Positions 14,059 through 14,832 of a stretch of 14,832 bases of DNA are shown piece after piece. The notes under the pieces are model-generated. The model ran no database searches and was not told the DNA's origin. It worked only from the letters and a program-made list of their open reading frames with translations. How positions within the stretch are numbered: position 1 is the first letter of the stretch; each line of letters begins with the position of its first letter. Source of the DNA: Campylobacterales bacterium (GTDB lineage Bacteria; Campylobacterota; Campylobacteria; Campylobacterales; QNZT01); contig JALUNR010000029.1 in assembly GCA_027055005.1 (NCBI GenBank), forward strand, positions 1-14,832, given 5' to 3'. Position numbers and translations under genes: made by a program.

Positions 14059-14829
14059 ATGAAACCACTGCACAATATGAGAGCAGGAGTTTTTGATAGT
14101 GGGGTTGGCGGACTTAGTGTTGTAAAGTCTTTACTTGAAAGTGGTCTTTTTAGTGAAATTATTTATTTTGGAGATACCGCGAGAGTTCCTTATGGGGTAA
14201 AAGATAAAAATACTATCATAAGATATTCTCTTGAAGCCTTAGAGTTTTTTAAAAACTTTGATATAGATATTATGATAGCTGCTTGTAATTCTGTTAGTGC
14301 TTATGCAATAGATGAACTTCAAAAGAACTCAAACTTTCCAGTAACTGGAGTTATACATCCAGGTGTTTTAGCTGTAAAAAATAAGTTGCAAGATACTAAC
14401 TCTTCAATCTTAATACTTGGAACAAAGGCTACTATAAAAAGTCAAAAATATAAATTTTTTTTAGAAGAAAACGGTTTTTTAAATAGTTTTTCTATCGCAC
14501 CATCACTCTTTGTTCCTGTTGTTGAAGAAGGTCTTTTTAGTGGTGAAGTTTTGCAAAGTGTTATGAAACATTATTTTAAAGATATAAAATCAGACCCCGA
14601 TGCAATAATCTTAGGATGCACTCATTTTCCACTTATAAGTGATGCCATAGGAAAATATTTTCCAAACTCTACTCTTATTCACTCTGGAGATGCCGTAGTT
14701 GAGTATTTACAAAACGAATATAATTTAGACAAAAAGTTTGATAAAACTGATATGAAATTTTTCGCTTCCGAAAATCCAGATGGATTAAAAAGAGTGGCTT
14801 ATGAGTGGTTAAACTTAGAAAAGATATAA
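14059..14829 (+). CDS. murI: Glutamate racemase (256 aa)
   Basis: Interconverts L- and D-glutamate, supplying D-Glu for peptidoglycan; cofactor-independent, cytosolic. Numbering from this start, it has VFDSGVGGLS (11-20), YFGDTARVPYG (36-46), the first catalytic cysteine C76 in AACNSVSAYA, and the second, C187, in LGCTHFPLI. The FFASENPDGLKRVA tail is the family's C-terminal motif. Length is normal (250-270 aa). Three in-frame ATGs are possible: 14038 (overlaps rho by 14 bases), 14059 (eight bases after the rho stop, with GGGAG 12 bases upstream) and 14077 (MRAGVFDSG, exactly where most family members start, but no SD). I prefer 14059 because coupling to rho could serve it; 14077 is a close second. 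The gene is complete, ending three bases before the window edge. Confidence 0.95.
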   Translation: MKPLHNMRAGVFDSGVGGLSVVKSLLESGLFSEIIYFGDTARVPYGVKDKNTIIRYSLEALEFFKNFDIDIMIAACNSVSAYAIDELQKNSNFPVTGVIHPGVLAVKNKLQDTNSSILILGTKATIKSQKYKFFLEENGFLNSFSIAPSLFVPVVEEGLFSGEVLQSVMKHYFKDIKSDPDAIILGCTHFPLISDAIGKYFPNSTLIHSGDAVVEYLQNEYNLDKKFDKTDMKFFASENPDGLKRVAYEWLNLEKI

Positions 14830-14832
14830 TAG

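Overview
The window is about 14.8 kb of AT-rich, tightly packed bacterial chromosome. All genes are housekeeping or core-metabolic, and neighbouring genes often overlap or lie within a few bases of each other. Several features point to Campylobacterota (the former Epsilonproteobacteria; Arcobacter- or Sulfurimonas-like). These are the low GC, a short Lnt without the usual C-terminal extension, a type I glutamine synthetase with Phe instead of the adenylylated Tyr, remote CheZ-like proteins with a QYQDIHRQ motif, and -10 boxes without clear -35 boxes. The genus is an inference. There is no sign of phage, insertion sequence, CRISPR or tRNA/rRNA genes, and no stretch over 300 bases lacks a gene.

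Layout. (1) Bases 1-3367, plus strand: the 3' end of murG, then two tandem, translationally overlapping ClC-family anion transporter genes; the second carries a CBS pair. (2) 3373-6505, minus strand: a yajC-secD-secF-chorismate mutase operon. (3) 6478-7752, plus: lnt, head-to-head with yajC. (4) 7749-10221, minus: a U32-family tRNA hydroxylation gene (trhP type) downstream of two tandem CheZ-like genes. (5) 10296-14829, plus: a PHP-family histidinol phosphatase, glnA, rho and murI.

How the genes fit together. YajC, SecD and SecF form the accessory complex of the SecYEG translocon, and Lnt finishes maturation of lipoproteins that the Sec system exports. MurG and MurI both serve peptidoglycan synthesis, at the lipid II and D-glutamate steps. 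GlnA and the histidinol phosphatase belong to nitrogen and amino-acid metabolism. The CheZ-like pair probably acts on CheY-P in chemotaxis. Rho ends transcripts, and TrhP modifies tRNA wobble uridine.

Most worth a second look: the ClC pair, in which both proteins have unusual residues in the anion filter and at the internal proton-glutamate position; the CheZ-like pair, recently duplicated or homogenised, one member of which has CheY-binding-like peptides at both ends; a nested inverted repeat that overlaps the terminator, promoter and ribosome binding site ahead of trhP; and the unresolved start of lnt. I did not find a clear, wholly new multi-gene system here. The novelty is mainly in variants of known families.
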